Assembly: GCA_003220435.1 (NCBI GenBank)
Contig: QHSL01000073.1
Location: 1 to 64,000, forward strand
Length of the DNA: 64,000 nucleotides
Reading direction: 5' to 3'
From: Candidatus Rokuibacteriota bacterium
Lineage (GTDB): Bacteria; Methylomirabilota; Methylomirabilia; Rokubacteriales; CSP1-6
Part shown: in pieces, positions 8,439-17,863 of the stretch
Layout: each line of letters begins with the position of its first letter
How positions within the stretch are numbered: position 1 is the stretch's first letter
Program-made: the position numbers and the translations under genes
Notes under the pieces: model-generated
What the model was told of the DNA's origin: nothing
Database searches by the model: none
The model's input: only the letters and a program-made list of their open reading frames with translations

Positions 8439-9533
8439 TCAGGCGCGGGCGGGCCGCTCGGGCAGGACGACCGTCGCGGTGCCCGCGGCCGTCGTCTCGC
8501 CGCGCTGGTTGTCGGCGCGGAGCGAGAGGTGGACGACGCCGCCGGGCTCCTTGCCGGTCACGGTCCCCCGGCACCAGGTGGTGTCGCCGATCAGGTTGTG
8601 ACGCAGCACGCGCGCGTTGAGCCGGCGAAGCTGGCCGCTGTCACTCATCCAGTTGGTGACCAGGTGGCCGAGCCACGCGACGCGCTCGGGACCGTAGTCG
8701 TAGGCGCCCGGCACGCCGACGGCGCGCGCCATCGCCTCGTCCCAGTGCACACGCTCCGGCGGCTCGGGGACGCCCGATGCGTTCGGGATGCCGAGGGCGG
8801 GATGGCGCTCGAACATCTCGAAGGCATCCCCATGAGCTCGCACGTACAGGCTGCCCCACCCCTGGACGAACGCGATGACCGACGTCACCGTGAGCGGTCC
8901 CTTCGCCACGACCGGCAGCGGCTCGTCGACGGTGACGTCGTCCCAGTAGCGCGGCGTCCGCCCGCGGATCGCCTCGTTCCGGTACGCCGACGCGATCGCC
9001 TCGAGCTCGCGCTCGGTGTAGCGCGCCGGGGCCGCCTCCGCGTACTTGCCGCGCTCGCGCGCCGTGTCGCGCTCCGTCCGGAAGCACCAGGAGTCCGCCT
9101 CGCACACCACCTCGCCGGCCTGGTTCCGAAACGTCGTCCGGTAGATCTGCTGGATCGCACGCCGCGCGAACGTGGACGGCTTCTCCACGAGATCGAGCAG
9201 CACGCTCTCGCCGACGACCGCGTCGCCGAACCGGATCGGTCGCTGCCATCGGAAGTCCGTGCCCCCGTACATCGCGTGGATTCCGGGCAGGCCGCCCACG
9301 TAGCCGGAGACGACGCGGTCCATCGCGAAGAGGATCGTGGGCGGCGCCACGCCGGCTTCGAGCCAGAACGGATTGCGGTCGCCGATGCCGGCCGCCCAGT
9401 GGCGCACGGCGTCCCGCGTGGCGACCTCGATGTACGGCGTCGGGCGCCGGGCTGGGACACCGATGCGCTGCCGGAGCGCGGCGAGCGCGTCGGCCGTGAT
9501 CAGCGGAAAGGCTTGCGCCCTCGGCTCCGGCAA
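8439..9533 (-). CDS. MaoC-like / FAS1-type dehydratase domain protein
   Basis: This 364-residue protein is built like a double hotdog-fold enoyl-CoA hydratase/dehydratase. The N-terminal half carries VRHWAAGIGDRNPFWLEAGVAPPTILFA, matching the FAS1-like dehydratase domain (D-x-N-P). The C-terminal half (TSVIAFVQGWGSLY, GAYDYGPERVAWLGHLVTNW) matches a second MaoC-like domain. It should hydrate or dehydrate an acyl-CoA, consistent with the CoA ligase two bases downstream. The pair resembles a small beta-oxidation-like or aromatic/alicyclic acid module. Confidence 0.8.
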   Translation of the reverse strand: MPEPRAQAFPLITADALAALRQRIGVPARRPTPYIEVATRDAVRHWAAGIGDRNPFWLEAGVAPPTILFAMDRVVSGYVGGLPGIHAMYGGTDFRWQRPIRFGDAVVGESVLLDLVEKPSTFARRAIQQIYRTTFRNQAGEVVCEADSWCFRTERDTARERGKYAEAAPARYTERELEAIASAYRNEAIRGRTPRYWDDVTVDEPLPVVAKGPLTVTSVIAFVQGWGSLYVRAHGDAFEMFERHPALGIPNASGVPEPPERVHWDEAMARAVGVPGAYDYGPERVAWLGHLVTNWMSDSGQLRRLNARVLRHNLIGDTTWCRGTVTGKEPGGVVHLSLRADNQRGETTAAGTATVVLPERPARA

Positions 9534-9537
9534 GCGG

Positions 9538-10686
9538 CTACCAGAACTCGCGGGTCGCTCGCCGCGCGCCCTCGGCCATGCTGGCGAGCTTGGCCCACGC
9601 GATGTCGGGGTCGACGGCGGCCTGGCCCACCCAGGTTCCGAAGCCGCAATCCGTCCCGGCGACGACGTTCTCGCGACCGACCAGCCGCGCGTAGCGGCCG
9701 ATGCGCTCGGCGACGAGGTCCGGGTGCTCGATGAAGTTGGTCGTCGAGTCGAGCACGCCGGGCAGGAGCACCTTGCCCGGCGGCAGCTTCACCCGCTCGA
9801 ACAACCGCCACTCGTGCGCGTGCCGCGGGTTCGCCGCCTCGAACGAGAGGCCGCTCGGCCGGGCCGTGAACAGGACGTCGATGATGTCCGCGAGTGCGAC
9901 GTCGTGGTGATGCGGCCCCTCGTAGTTGCCCCAGCACACGTGCAGCCGCGACCGCTCCGGCGGCACGTTCGCGAGCGCGTGATTCAGCGCCTCGATGTGC
10001 AGTCGCGCCATCGCGCGGAACTTCTCGAGGCTCAGGTCGGCGAACTGGATGTGCCGCCCCATCCCGAGGTCGGGGCAATCGACCTGGAGATCGATGCCGG
10101 CCCGCGCGACCGCCTCGTACTCGTGGCGCATGGCGTCGGCGATGGCGAACAGGTACGCCTCGTGACTCGGGTAGTGGTCGTTGTGGAAGAAGAGCGAGAT
10201 CACGCCCGGCGAAGCGGCCGACATGAACGCGTGCTCGGCCTTCGCCGCGCCGCACGCGGCGAGCAAGTTCGCCACGTCCGTCTCGGCCGCGCGACCGTCG
10301 CGCACGCTGATCGGTCCGTCGCACGCCGGCGTCCGGCGCCGGGAGCGGCCGGGATCGCCGAAGACGCGCTTGGCCATCTCCGGGAAGTCGACCAGGTCCC
10401 GATACTGGAGCGGATGGCTGGCGCCGCCGAATCCGTTCAAGCGGTCCTTGACGTACGTCGCGTAGCTCGGCTTGCTCATCTCCCCGTCGTTCACGAGCGC
10501 GACGCCCGCGTCGACCTGCTTGCGCACGGTCTCCGCCACCGCGGCGCGGATGCGCGCGCCGAGCGCGCCCGCGTCGACCGGCACGCCCTCTTCCTTCGCG
10601 AACATCATCCGAATCAGGTCCGGAGGTCGAGGAAGACTGCCGGTGTGCGTCGTGAGGAATCGCTCGACGCTGTGCGGGATCGCCAT
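9538..10686 (-). CDS. Short MetE-like cobalamin-independent methyltransferase family protein
   Basis: This 382-residue protein corresponds to the C-terminal catalytic barrel of cobalamin-independent methionine synthase (~750 residues in full MetE). It begins with the family THTGSLPRP motif. The zinc thiolate region is visible as HVCWGNYEGPHHHD (His and Cys) and GTDCGFGT (second Cys). Such stand-alone barrels include methyltransferases and CoM-type transferases that do not use methyltetrahydropteroyl-polyglutamate. It ends four bases upstream of the MaoC-like gene, so it likely leads a three-gene operon with the dehydratase and CoA ligase. A second, divergent paralogue lies at 42772-43941. Confidence 0.85.
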   Translation of the reverse strand: MAIPHSVERFLTTHTGSLPRPPDLIRMMFAKEEGVPVDAGALGARIRAAVAETVRKQVDAGVALVNDGEMSKPSYATYVKDRLNGFGGASHPLQYRDLVDFPEMAKRVFGDPGRSRRRTPACDGPISVRDGRAAETDVANLLAACGAAKAEHAFMSAASPGVISLFFHNDHYPSHEAYLFAIADAMRHEYEAVARAGIDLQVDCPDLGMGRHIQFADLSLEKFRAMARLHIEALNHALANVPPERSRLHVCWGNYEGPHHHDVALADIIDVLFTARPSGLSFEAANPRHAHEWRLFERVKLPPGKVLLPGVLDSTTNFIEHPDLVAERIGRYARLVGRENVVAGTDCGFGTWVGQAAVDPDIAWAKLASMAEGARRATREFW

Positions 10687-10726
10687 CGCGCGGCGATGCT
10701 AACACAACGGCTCGGACGGGAGTACC

Positions 10727-11671
10727 ATGCGAGCTGTGGAACCACGAGCCATGGAGCCACGCATCCTCGTGGGCACCGACGGCGGCCTCCGGAGCTTCGG
10801 CGACGCCGGTGCGCCCGCCGACGCGCTCACCGGGCACTCGGTGGCGGCGCTCGCCCACGACGGGCCGCGCATGTGGGCCCTCGTCGATGGCCAATCCCTC
10901 TACGCGTCCGAGGACCGTCGAGAATGGACCGCGCGCGCGACCCTCGACGGCGAGGACTCGGCGACCTGCCTGGCGCCGACCACCACGGGGCTCTACGTGG
11001 GGACCGAGGGGGCTCATCTCCGCCGGCTGCAGGCCGGCCGCCTCTCGCCGGTCGACTCGTTCGAGGCCGTCGACGGGCGCAAGACGTGGTACACGCCGTG
11101 GGGCGATCCAGCCGACGTCCGCTCCATCGCCGGCGGGCGCGGGATCGCCGAGGCGATTTACGTCAACGTCCACGTCGGCGGCGTCGTCCGCTCGCGCGAC
11201 GGCGGGGGGTCGTGGGCGCCGACGCTCGACATCGAGGTCGACGTGCACCAGGTCCTCGTGCATCCGTCGCGCCGCGGCGTCGTGCTAGTCGCCGCCGCCG
11301 ACGGGCTCGGCGTGAGCCGCGACGGCGGAGAGGTCTGGGAGTTCGCCACCTCGGGCCTGCACGGAAGCTACCTTCGCGCGGTGGCGGTGGCGGGCGACAC
11401 CGTCCTGGTCACCGCCTCCACGGGACCCGGCGGCACACGGGCGGCGGTCTATCGGCGGCCGCTCGACGGCGCGGCGGCCTTCGAGCGCTGCGCGCGCGGC
11501 CTCCCCGAGTGGTTTCGCGGCAACATCGACACCGCGTGTCTCGCCGCGACCGGCGCCGTCGCGGTCTTCGGCACCGCCGATGGCCGCGTCTTCCGATCGC
11601 GCGACGGCGGAGTGACCTGGGAGCTCGTGGCGAAGGGACTCCCCGAGATCCACTGCCTCGTCGTCGGCTGA
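10727..11671 (+). CDS. Asp-box (BNR) beta-propeller protein
   Basis: This 314-residue protein has no signal peptide and is built of beta-propeller repeats. At least three Asp-box motifs (S-x-D-G-G-x-x-W) are visible: VRSRDGGGSWAPTL, GVSRDGGEVWEFATSG and FRSRDGGVTWELVAKG. Asp-boxes are structural turns seen in sialidases, VPS10 domains and photosystem stability-type propellers. They do not imply glycosidase activity, and no sialidase arginine triad can be assigned. An ATG at 10751 is an alternative start; 10727 has GGGAG just upstream. Confidence 0.7.
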   Translation: MRAVEPRAMEPRILVGTDGGLRSFGDAGAPADALTGHSVAALAHDGPRMWALVDGQSLYASEDRREWTARATLDGEDSATCLAPTTTGLYVGTEGAHLRRLQAGRLSPVDSFEAVDGRKTWYTPWGDPADVRSIAGGRGIAEAIYVNVHVGGVVRSRDGGGSWAPTLDIEVDVHQVLVHPSRRGVVLVAAADGLGVSRDGGEVWEFATSGLHGSYLRAVAVAGDTVLVTASTGPGGTRAAVYRRPLDGAAAFERCARGLPEWFRGNIDTACLAATGAVAVFGTADGRVFRSRDGGVTWELVAKGLPEIHCLVVG

Positions 11672-11680
11672 ACCGCCCCG

Positions 11681-12583
11681 TCAGAATCCGGGCTGGAGGG
11701 TGATGCTGCCCTCGCCGATCAGCACGGTGGAGCCGCCGACCTTCACGTTGACGATCCGGCCCTCCCGCTTTTCGGCCGCGGCCTCCAGTACGCTGGGACG
11801 CCCCATCGCGACGCCCTGATCGATGCGCCAGGTGAACGTGCCGTCGCGATCCGCGACTCGCTCGGCCAGACAGCCGGCCAGCGTCGCGCTCCCGGAGCCA
11901 GTCGCGGGATCCTCCTCGATGCCGAGGGCCGGCGCGAACATGCGCGCGTAGAGGGAGCCGCCCGGCTGCGTCCGGCCGGTGAAGAGGAACAGGTTCGGCG
12001 CCCACGCCTGGGCGAAATTGGCGGTCCAGACGACGCGGTCCAGCGCCGCGCGATCGACCGCGGCCGCGTCGATCAGCTCGATGAAGCAGAACGGCACCCC
12101 CACGCTCGCGAACCACGCGTCGCGCACCGCCCCGCCCGGAAGCGAGAGGGCCGTCGCCGCGATCGCCGGCGCGGGACGGATCGTCGGGCGCTCGGGCGCG
12201 GTTTCGAGAGTCAGCCGAGCGAAGGTGTCTGCTTCGTCGAGGCGCAGCTCGACCGCGACCGGACCCACGCCTTCCTCGAACACGAGCGGCGCCGCGCCCG
12301 GCGGCGCCTCGACGAGGCCGAGGCGTCCCAGCACGGCCGCGGTGCCCACCGTCGGATGGCCGGCGAACGGGAGCTCCGTCTTCGGCGTGAAGATGCGGAT
12401 CCGTCCAGCGTGCCGCGGGTCGGCGGGCGGCAGCACGAACGTGGTCTCGGCGAAGTTGAACTCGCGCGCGAGCGCCTGCATCGCCGTGTCGGACACACCC
12501 CGCGCGTCCGGGAAGACGGCAAGCTGGTTACCGCCGAAGGCGGTCGACGTGAAGACGTCCGCGATCACGAAGTGGTGCCGCAT
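11681..12583 (-). CDS. PhzF family isomerase/epimerase
   Basis: This 300-residue protein matches the PhzF/YddE fold (two diaminopimelate-epimerase-like halves). Conserved elements are FGGNQLAVFPDARG near residue 16, Glu46 in REFNFAETTF (the PhzF general acid/base), FAGHPTVGTAAVL and EEDPATGSGSATLAGCLAE. It probably catalyses proton-shift isomerisation of a small metabolite. The natural substrate of most members is unknown. It starts 22 bases downstream of the ArsR-type regulator gene, so the two are likely co-transcribed. Confidence 0.9.
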   Translation of the reverse strand: MRHHFVIADVFTSTAFGGNQLAVFPDARGVSDTAMQALAREFNFAETTFVLPPADPRHAGRIRIFTPKTELPFAGHPTVGTAAVLGRLGLVEAPPGAAPLVFEEGVGPVAVELRLDEADTFARLTLETAPERPTIRPAPAIAATALSLPGGAVRDAWFASVGVPFCFIELIDAAAVDRAALDRVVWTANFAQAWAPNLFLFTGRTQPGGSLYARMFAPALGIEEDPATGSGSATLAGCLAERVADRDGTFTWRIDQGVAMGRPSVLEAAAEKREGRIVNVKVGGSTVLIGEGSITLQPGF

Positions 12584-12604
12584 GCCCAGACGCGCCGCGG
12601 TCGC

Positions 12605-12916
12605 CTACCAGGCGGCCCGCAGCGAGCGCTTCACCTCGGCGATCCGTTTTTCGTCCCGCTTGTAGAACGTCCACTGCTTGATCCGCCGGGCCCGGATCAG
12701 ACCGGCGCGCGACAGGACTTTCAAGTGCTCGCTGGCGGTGGGCTGGCTGACGCCGAGCTTCTCGGCGATGAAGAGGCCGCAGACCCCGTCGCGCACGAGA
12801 TCGCCGTCCACTTGTGGCCGGAAGTGCTTGCGGGGCTGCTTGAGCCAGCCCAGGATCTGCTGCCGGCGCTCGCTGGCCAGGGCCTTGGCCACGTCGACGG
12901 ACACCATATTCGTCAC
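12605..12916 (-). CDS. ArsR-family winged-helix regulator
   Basis: This 103-residue DNA-binding protein has the ArsR core: ALASERRQQILGWLKQ (helix 1), LFIAEKLGVSQPTASEHLKVLSRAGLIRARR (helix-turn-helix) and a wing ending KQWTFYKRDEKRIAEVK. The metal-sensor ELCVCDL-type cysteines are absent, so it is not an arsenic or metal sensor of the classical kind. It is divergent from the PLP dehydratase, and a perfect palindrome lies in the shared 58-base gap. It may therefore control both directions. The start is GTG at 12916 or ATG at 12907. Confidence 0.85.
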   Translation of the reverse strand: MTNMVSVDVAKALASERRQQILGWLKQPRKHFRPQVDGDLVRDGVCGLFIAEKLGVSQPTASEHLKVLSRAGLIRARRIKQWTFYKRDEKRIAEVKRSLRAAW

Positions 12917-12934
12917 TTTGCCAAATGGCTAAGT

Positions 12935-12948
12935 CCATGTCAACATGG
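12935..12948. promoter_or_regulatory. Candidate operator palindrome between divergent genes
   Basis: CCATGT-CA-ACATGG is a perfect inverted repeat of six-base arms in the gap between the ArsR-like gene and the PLP enzyme. On the plus strand it overlaps a possible -10 (CAACAT, 12942-12947) placed 17 bases after TTGCCA (12919-12924). On the minus strand it contains TTGACA. Binding by the neighbouring ArsR protein is inference. Confidence 0.45.
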
Positions 12949-12974
12949 TCCGGCGTTACCGAGAGGAGCCGGCC

Positions 12975-13919
<945 letters not shown>

Positions 13920-13960
13920 ACGATCGCGCAGAAGGTCGACGCGTCATCGCCAAACCACCG

Positions 13961-14419
13961 TCACGGAGTGTAGCGGTACAAATGGCTGTCGCGCCGGACA
14001 AACCCCAGTCGCTGATAGAGGCGGTTCGCGGCTTCCCGCGACGGTCTCGACGTAAGTTCGACGGTCCGCGCACCAAGCCCAACGGCACGGCGGATCGCCT
14101 CCTGACTCAGCGCTTCGCCCACACCACGCCCTCTGACCGCCTCGTCCACGACCACGTCCTCGATCCAAGCCCGTACGCCCGTCGGAATCCTGAAAACGAC
14201 TAGTGTGAGCAAGCCGACGATGCGCCCGTCTTCCCGGCGGTCTCTGGCGATCAGGACCGTATTGGCCTGAGCCTCGACGATCTCGCGGATCACGTCCGGC
14301 GCCGGCACGGCTGCGCTCCGCGAAAGCTGTGGGATCAACCGGTTGAAGGCTGCGATCAGCTCATCATCGACCCTGCGTGCCGGGCTGACCTCGATCTCGC
14401 CGGCTTGGGGAGTACCCAC
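13961..14419 (-). CDS. GNAT family N-acetyltransferase
   Basis: This 152-residue GNAT protein has the core WIEDVVVDEAVRGRGVGEAL, whose RGRGVG segment is the acetyl-CoA pyrophosphate loop. It is followed by ELTSRPSREAANRLYQRLGF, the C-terminal GNAT strand and helix. The acceptor is unknown. It begins 10 bases after the DUF1989 stop and so closes the DUF1989-DinB-DUF1989-GNAT operon. Confidence 0.88.
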   Translation of the reverse strand: MGTPQAGEIEVSPARRVDDELIAAFNRLIPQLSRSAAVPAPDVIREIVEAQANTVLIARDRREDGRIVGLLTLVVFRIPTGVRAWIEDVVVDEAVRGRGVGEALSQEAIRRAVGLGARTVELTSRPSREAANRLYQRLGFVRRDSHLYRYTP

Positions 14420-14429
14420 GCACCAGCAC

Positions 14430-15026
14430 CTACTCGATACTGAAGTGGGCTTCGCGCGTGCGGCCGGTCTTGCCGTTGATCGGCAGGATGTCCTGTGGGC
14501 AGGCGGACAGCGCGATGACCAGATCCATCTCCGCGCGGAACACCACGTAGCTGCCGGGGCTCGAGACCGGCTCGCCCCACGCGAGCTGCCCGTCGGGCGT
14601 CCACGGAATGTTCATGAACAGGTTCAACGACGGCGGCGTCGCCCGGATCACGACGCCGAGGTTCGCCAGGGCCGCGTTCAGGTTGTCCTTGCAGTTGTCG
14701 TGATAACCCGGGACGCCGAGCAGGCCGTACCGCCATCGATCGCACGGCGCCATGAGCGTGTCGTGGGCGCAGCCCGACGTGTCCTCGATCAAGGTCAGGA
14801 TGGGACGCCGCTGGTTGGTGACGAACGTGTCGCCGACGGAAGCCGCGAGCTTCATGAACGAGGCGCGGCTCGCTTCCATCGACATCCACTCCGTCAGGTC
14901 GAGGGCGTTGAACGCCCAGGCGTCGACCACCTGCGTGCCGTAACTGTTGACGACCTTGATGCGCTGACCAGCGCTCACGCGGGCCGCCTTGCCGGATCGC
15001 GCCGGGATCGTGACCAGCTCGGCCAT
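14430..15026 (-). CDS. DUF1989 (urea carboxylase-associated) protein
   Basis: This 198-residue DUF1989-family protein is of the kind encoded beside urea carboxylase or allophanate hydrolase in many bacteria, where its biochemical role is unsettled. Visible family features are QRIKVVNSYGTQVVDAWAFN near the N-terminus, the Cys/His-containing SGCAHDTLMAPCDRWRYGLL and NCKDNLNAALANLG. The ATG at 15026 shares its A with the stop of the DinB gene (TGATG), which shows translational coupling. No urea carboxylase, allophanate hydrolase or urea transporter gene lies in the window. Confidence 0.82.
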   Translation of the reverse strand: MAELVTIPARSGKAARVSAGQRIKVVNSYGTQVVDAWAFNALDLTEWMSMEASRASFMKLAASVGDTFVTNQRRPILTLIEDTSGCAHDTLMAPCDRWRYGLLGVPGYHDNCKDNLNAALANLGVVIRATPPSLNLFMNIPWTPDGQLAWGEPVSSPGSYVVFRAEMDLVIALSACPQDILPINGKTGRTREAHFSIE

Positions 15027-15550
15027 CAGGCGGCCCCCGCGGACTTCTCGCGATAGTAGGAGTTGATGCCGGTGTCGGGAGGCGATCCGCTGACCATCGT
15101 GAGCATCGTGGCGAGCTCGCTCCGATGATGGGCCGCGTGCGTCGGCACGTGCAGCAGCAGCATCCCGAACGGCCGATTGAACGTCCGGCCCTCCGGTGTC
15201 TTGCCCTCGAGCGGCCGCCAGAGGTCCGTCTCGGTAATCCCACCGAGGAAGCGAAGCTGCTCGACCTCGAGCGTGTCCCACCGCGGCCGGAGGTCGCCGA
15301 GGGTCTCGATCTTGAGGCCATACGTGGGATCGCCGCGCGTGATCGAGGGCGGCCGGCCTCTCCACGTCTCGAGCCAGAACCAGTCGGCGCCATACATGTG
15401 AACGAGCATCGCACGGAGCGACAGTTCGCTGAACTGTTTGCCGACTTCGCGGCTGGCCGCGTCGTCGCCGAGCGCCGCGACGACGTCGTAGAGCCGGCGA
15501 TTCGCCCAGTGGTGGTAGCTCCAGTATTCGCGGATCAGCTCCACGGACAT
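15026..15550 (-). CDS. DinB-family metal-dependent helical protein
   Basis: This 174-residue four-helix-bundle protein is of the DinB/YfiT type. Putative metal ligands are the His in AMLVHMYGADWFWLETW and the pair in VPTHAAHHRSELATML, the usual three-His arrangement. Members include thiol-dependent transferases (bacillithiol or mycothiol). It is coupled by TGATG overlaps to DUF1989 genes on both sides, so it probably acts in the same pathway as these proteins. Confidence 0.85.
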   Translation of the reverse strand: MSVELIREYWSYHHWANRRLYDVVAALGDDAASREVGKQFSELSLRAMLVHMYGADWFWLETWRGRPPSITRGDPTYGLKIETLGDLRPRWDTLEVEQLRFLGGITETDLWRPLEGKTPEGRTFNRPFGMLLLHVPTHAAHHRSELATMLTMVSGSPPDTGINSYYREKSAGAA

Positions 15551-16368
15551 CAGCCGCTCCTGAGGCCGTGGGCTCCGCGGTAGTCCGAGATCGCCGGCGG
15601 CACCCAGCCCTTCAGCGTTTCGGGCGGCGGCTCCCAGACCTCGACGCCGAGCGGACGGCACGTCGCGAGCGGATCGCCGGCGTCGGGCCCCCACACCGCG
15701 ACCGAGAGATCGCCGTGAGGACACACCGAGATCGCGCACAGCACGTCGATCTCCGCGAAGAACTCCAGGAAGTCACCCTTGCGCGCCGGGCTCGGCTTGA
15801 CGAAGTAGCGCCCATCGTCGGTGAGACCGGTGACCTGGAACACGTTCAGCACGTCGTGCACGTCGAGCTCGGTGAGACGGTAGGGCGCCACCGCGCGCAC
15901 GAGGTTGCTGTGGCAGCAGAGATCGAACTCCTCTCCGTTGAGGAGCTTGTGGACGTAGGGGTCGCAGCGGGTGCCGAGCAGGTCGTGACATCCGGCGCCG
16001 TCCGCGTCGCGGCCGTACCGTACGGTGTCGCCGGTGATCGTCAGCATCGGCCTCAGGTACGGCAGGCACGACCAGAGCCGGTCGAAGGTCGTGACGTGCG
16101 CCTGGTGGAGCTGGCGCGTGCGCGAGGCCCAGAAGCGCTCGCGCGGGTTATGCAGGTTCCAGACGTTGAGGTCCGCCACCTGCGGTCCTTCGACCGCCGT
16201 GATGCGGAAGATCTGGCCCGCCCGCACCGGCCACGCACGACCGGAGCGCCGCGGGACGACGAACTGCTCGACGCGTCGGCGTCCGTCCTCGCGCGCCAGG
16301 CGTGTGTAGAGATTACGATCGATCTCGAGTGGCGACCCTGGTTTCGCTTCGTAGATCACGCGTGGCAT
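15550..16368 (-). CDS. DUF1989 (urea carboxylase-associated) protein, longer paralogue
   Basis: This 272-residue DUF1989 protein is first in the operon. Its start, ATG 16368 (MPRVIYEAKPG), is set at the onset of conserved sequence. The family core is GQIFRITAVEGPQVADLNVWNLHNPRERFWASRTRQLHQA, with the Cys/His motif GAGCHDLLGTRCDPY and FDLCCHSNLVRAV. These cysteines and histidines suggest a metal or thiol site. It is clearly a paralogue of the 198-residue protein downstream. Its promoter must lie in the gap shared with the divergent importer gene. Confidence 0.85.
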   Translation of the reverse strand: MPRVIYEAKPGSPLEIDRNLYTRLAREDGRRRVEQFVVPRRSGRAWPVRAGQIFRITAVEGPQVADLNVWNLHNPRERFWASRTRQLHQAHVTTFDRLWSCLPYLRPMLTITGDTVRYGRDADGAGCHDLLGTRCDPYVHKLLNGEEFDLCCHSNLVRAVAPYRLTELDVHDVLNVFQVTGLTDDGRYFVKPSPARKGDFLEFFAEIDVLCAISVCPHGDLSVAVWGPDAGDPLATCRPLGVEVWEPPPETLKGWVPPAISDYRGAHGLRSG

Positions 16369-16433
16369 TTGTTTGGAGAAGGGGGCAGCCTCCGCCCCCC
16401 TCTCGACTCCCCCCTTCGAATGTCGCGCGAGCG

Positions 16434-16457
16434 TTGACAACCGCCGAGGTGCCATAG
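16434..16457 (+). promoter_or_regulatory. Candidate promoter of the branched-chain-type importer
   Basis: A perfect TTGACA (16434-16439) lies 77 bases before the binding-protein ATG. TCTCAT about 18 bases on could serve as a -10. The -10 is weak. A small GGGGGC/GCCCCC hairpin (16381-16399) precedes it. Confidence 0.35.
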
Positions 16458-16516
16458 TCTCATACCCGCCATCCCGATCGAGGGCCGCACCCTACTGCCG
16501 AGCAGGGAGGACCAGC

Positions 16517-17782
16517 ATGAGACCGTCCCGAATCGCCGCCGTCACCGTCGCGCTCCTGAGCTTCGTCATCGGTTTCAGTAGCGCCGACGCCCAGCAGTGT
16601 CCCAAGGGCAAGCTCCGCGTCTACACGTCGTGGCCGATGCAGGGGGCGATGATCCCCGAGGGCACGGGCATGAAGAACGGCGTCGACCTTGCGGTGTCCG
16701 AAGTCGGCGGCGTAGTGGCGGGCTATTGCCTCGAAGTCGTGAACCTCGACGACGCTTCGCCCCAGACGGGCAAGTGGGACGGCGCGGTCGAGGCCGAGAA
16801 CGCGAACAAGGCGGTGGGCGATCCGCTGGCGATCGTCTACATCGGCACCTACAACTCCGGGGCGGCCAAGGTCTCGATCCCGATCAATAACCGCGCCCAC
16901 ATGGCGCAGATCACCCCGGCCAACACGTACCCCGGCCTCACGAAGAAGCGCGGCGCGGCGCCCGGCGAGCCGGAGATCTACCGTCCCGGCGGGTTCGTGA
17001 ACTACTTCCGCCCGGTGCCGGCCGACGACATCCAGGGCGCCGTCGGCGCCAAGTGGGCCAAGCGTCTGGGCGCCAAGAAGGTGTATATCCTCAACGACCA
17101 GGAGCTCTACGGTAAGGGCATCGCCGACGTCTTCGAAGTGATGGCTAAGAAGCTCGGGCTGCCGGTCGTCGCCAACGAGGGCATCGACTGGAAGCAGCCG
17201 GATCAGAAGCCCGTGCTCACCAAGATCCGCGCCTCCGGAGCCGACATGGTCTACATGGGCGGCGTCATCGAGACGGGCGCCCAGGTCGTGATCCGACAGA
17301 TGAAGGAAGTCGGCCTGGTCGCGCCGCGCGTCCGCTTCGTCGGGCCCGACGGGCTCCTCGAGGAAGAGCTGCTCAAGGGCGCCACATGCGACGCCGCGCT
17401 GGCGACGGAGATGCGGGTCACCTTCGCCGGGCTGCCGTTCGAGAAGATGCGGGGCGTCGGCGCCAAGACCTACGAGACCTACAAGTCGAAGTTCGGGAAG
17501 GAGCCGACCGCGTACGCGCTCTACGCGGTGGAGGCCGGCCGCGTTGCGATCGACGGCATCCGCCGCGCCGCGTCCGCGATCGAGAAGGCGAAGGACGTCA
17601 CCGAGAAGCGCGAGGCCGTGCGCAAGGCGATCGCCTCCACCAAGAACTTCGATGGCATCAACGGTAAGTGGAACTTCGACGAGAACGGCGACGTTGACTA
17701 CGACACGATGTCCGGCTTCAAGGTCGTGAAGGCCGACGGACCGATCGGCTGCAAGTTCCAGTTCGAGACCATCCTCGAGTAG
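16517..17782 (+). CDS. Branched-chain amino acid-type ABC substrate-binding protein
   Basis: This 421-residue periplasmic binding protein is of the LivJ/LivK type (type I fold). The start at 16517 follows GGGAGG. Residues 1-25 (RIAAVTVALLSFVIGFSSADA) form a Sec signal with a likely cut after SADA. The fold core is recognised by GAMIPEGTGMKNGVDLAVSEVGG and by KKVYILNDQELYGKGIADVFEV, where the ligand-domain hinge lies. The ligand is unknown. The facing DadA-like and proline-racemase-type genes hint at hydroxyproline or another imino acid. It is followed by LivH, the LivM-LivG fusion and LivF. Confidence 0.9.
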   Translation: MRPSRIAAVTVALLSFVIGFSSADAQQCPKGKLRVYTSWPMQGAMIPEGTGMKNGVDLAVSEVGGVVAGYCLEVVNLDDASPQTGKWDGAVEAENANKAVGDPLAIVYIGTYNSGAAKVSIPINNRAHMAQITPANTYPGLTKKRGAAPGEPEIYRPGGFVNYFRPVPADDIQGAVGAKWAKRLGAKKVYILNDQELYGKGIADVFEVMAKKLGLPVVANEGIDWKQPDQKPVLTKIRASGADMVYMGGVIETGAQVVIRQMKEVGLVAPRVRFVGPDGLLEEELLKGATCDAALATEMRVTFAGLPFEKMRGVGAKTYETYKSKFGKEPTAYALYAVEAGRVAIDGIRRAASAIEKAKDVTEKREAVRKAIASTKNFDGINGKWNFDENGDVDYDTMSGFKVVKADGPIGCKFQFETILE

Positions 17783-17811
17783 CCGCATCAGGGCACGCAG
17801 AATGCCGAAGA

Positions 17812-17834
17812 GCGCCCCGGCTCCGCCGGGGCGC
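17812..17834. terminator. Strong 10-bp hairpin after the binding-protein gene
   Basis: GCGCCCCGGC and GCCGGGGCGC pair perfectly around TCC, 30 bases after the binding-protein stop. No T-run follows, so complete termination is doubtful. It could instead act as an attenuating or 3'-end-protecting hairpin, giving more binding protein than permease, as is common in such operons. Related imperfect hairpins recur in each 90-bp repeat unit downstream. Confidence 0.45.
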
Positions 17835-17863
17835 GACAAACCTCCCGGGAGCGCAGGCGCCGC

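Noticed and set aside
9500-11263. A 587-codon minus-strand frame overlapping the MetE-like and propeller genes
   Set aside because: Shadow of the MetE-like gene in another frame; no domain signal.
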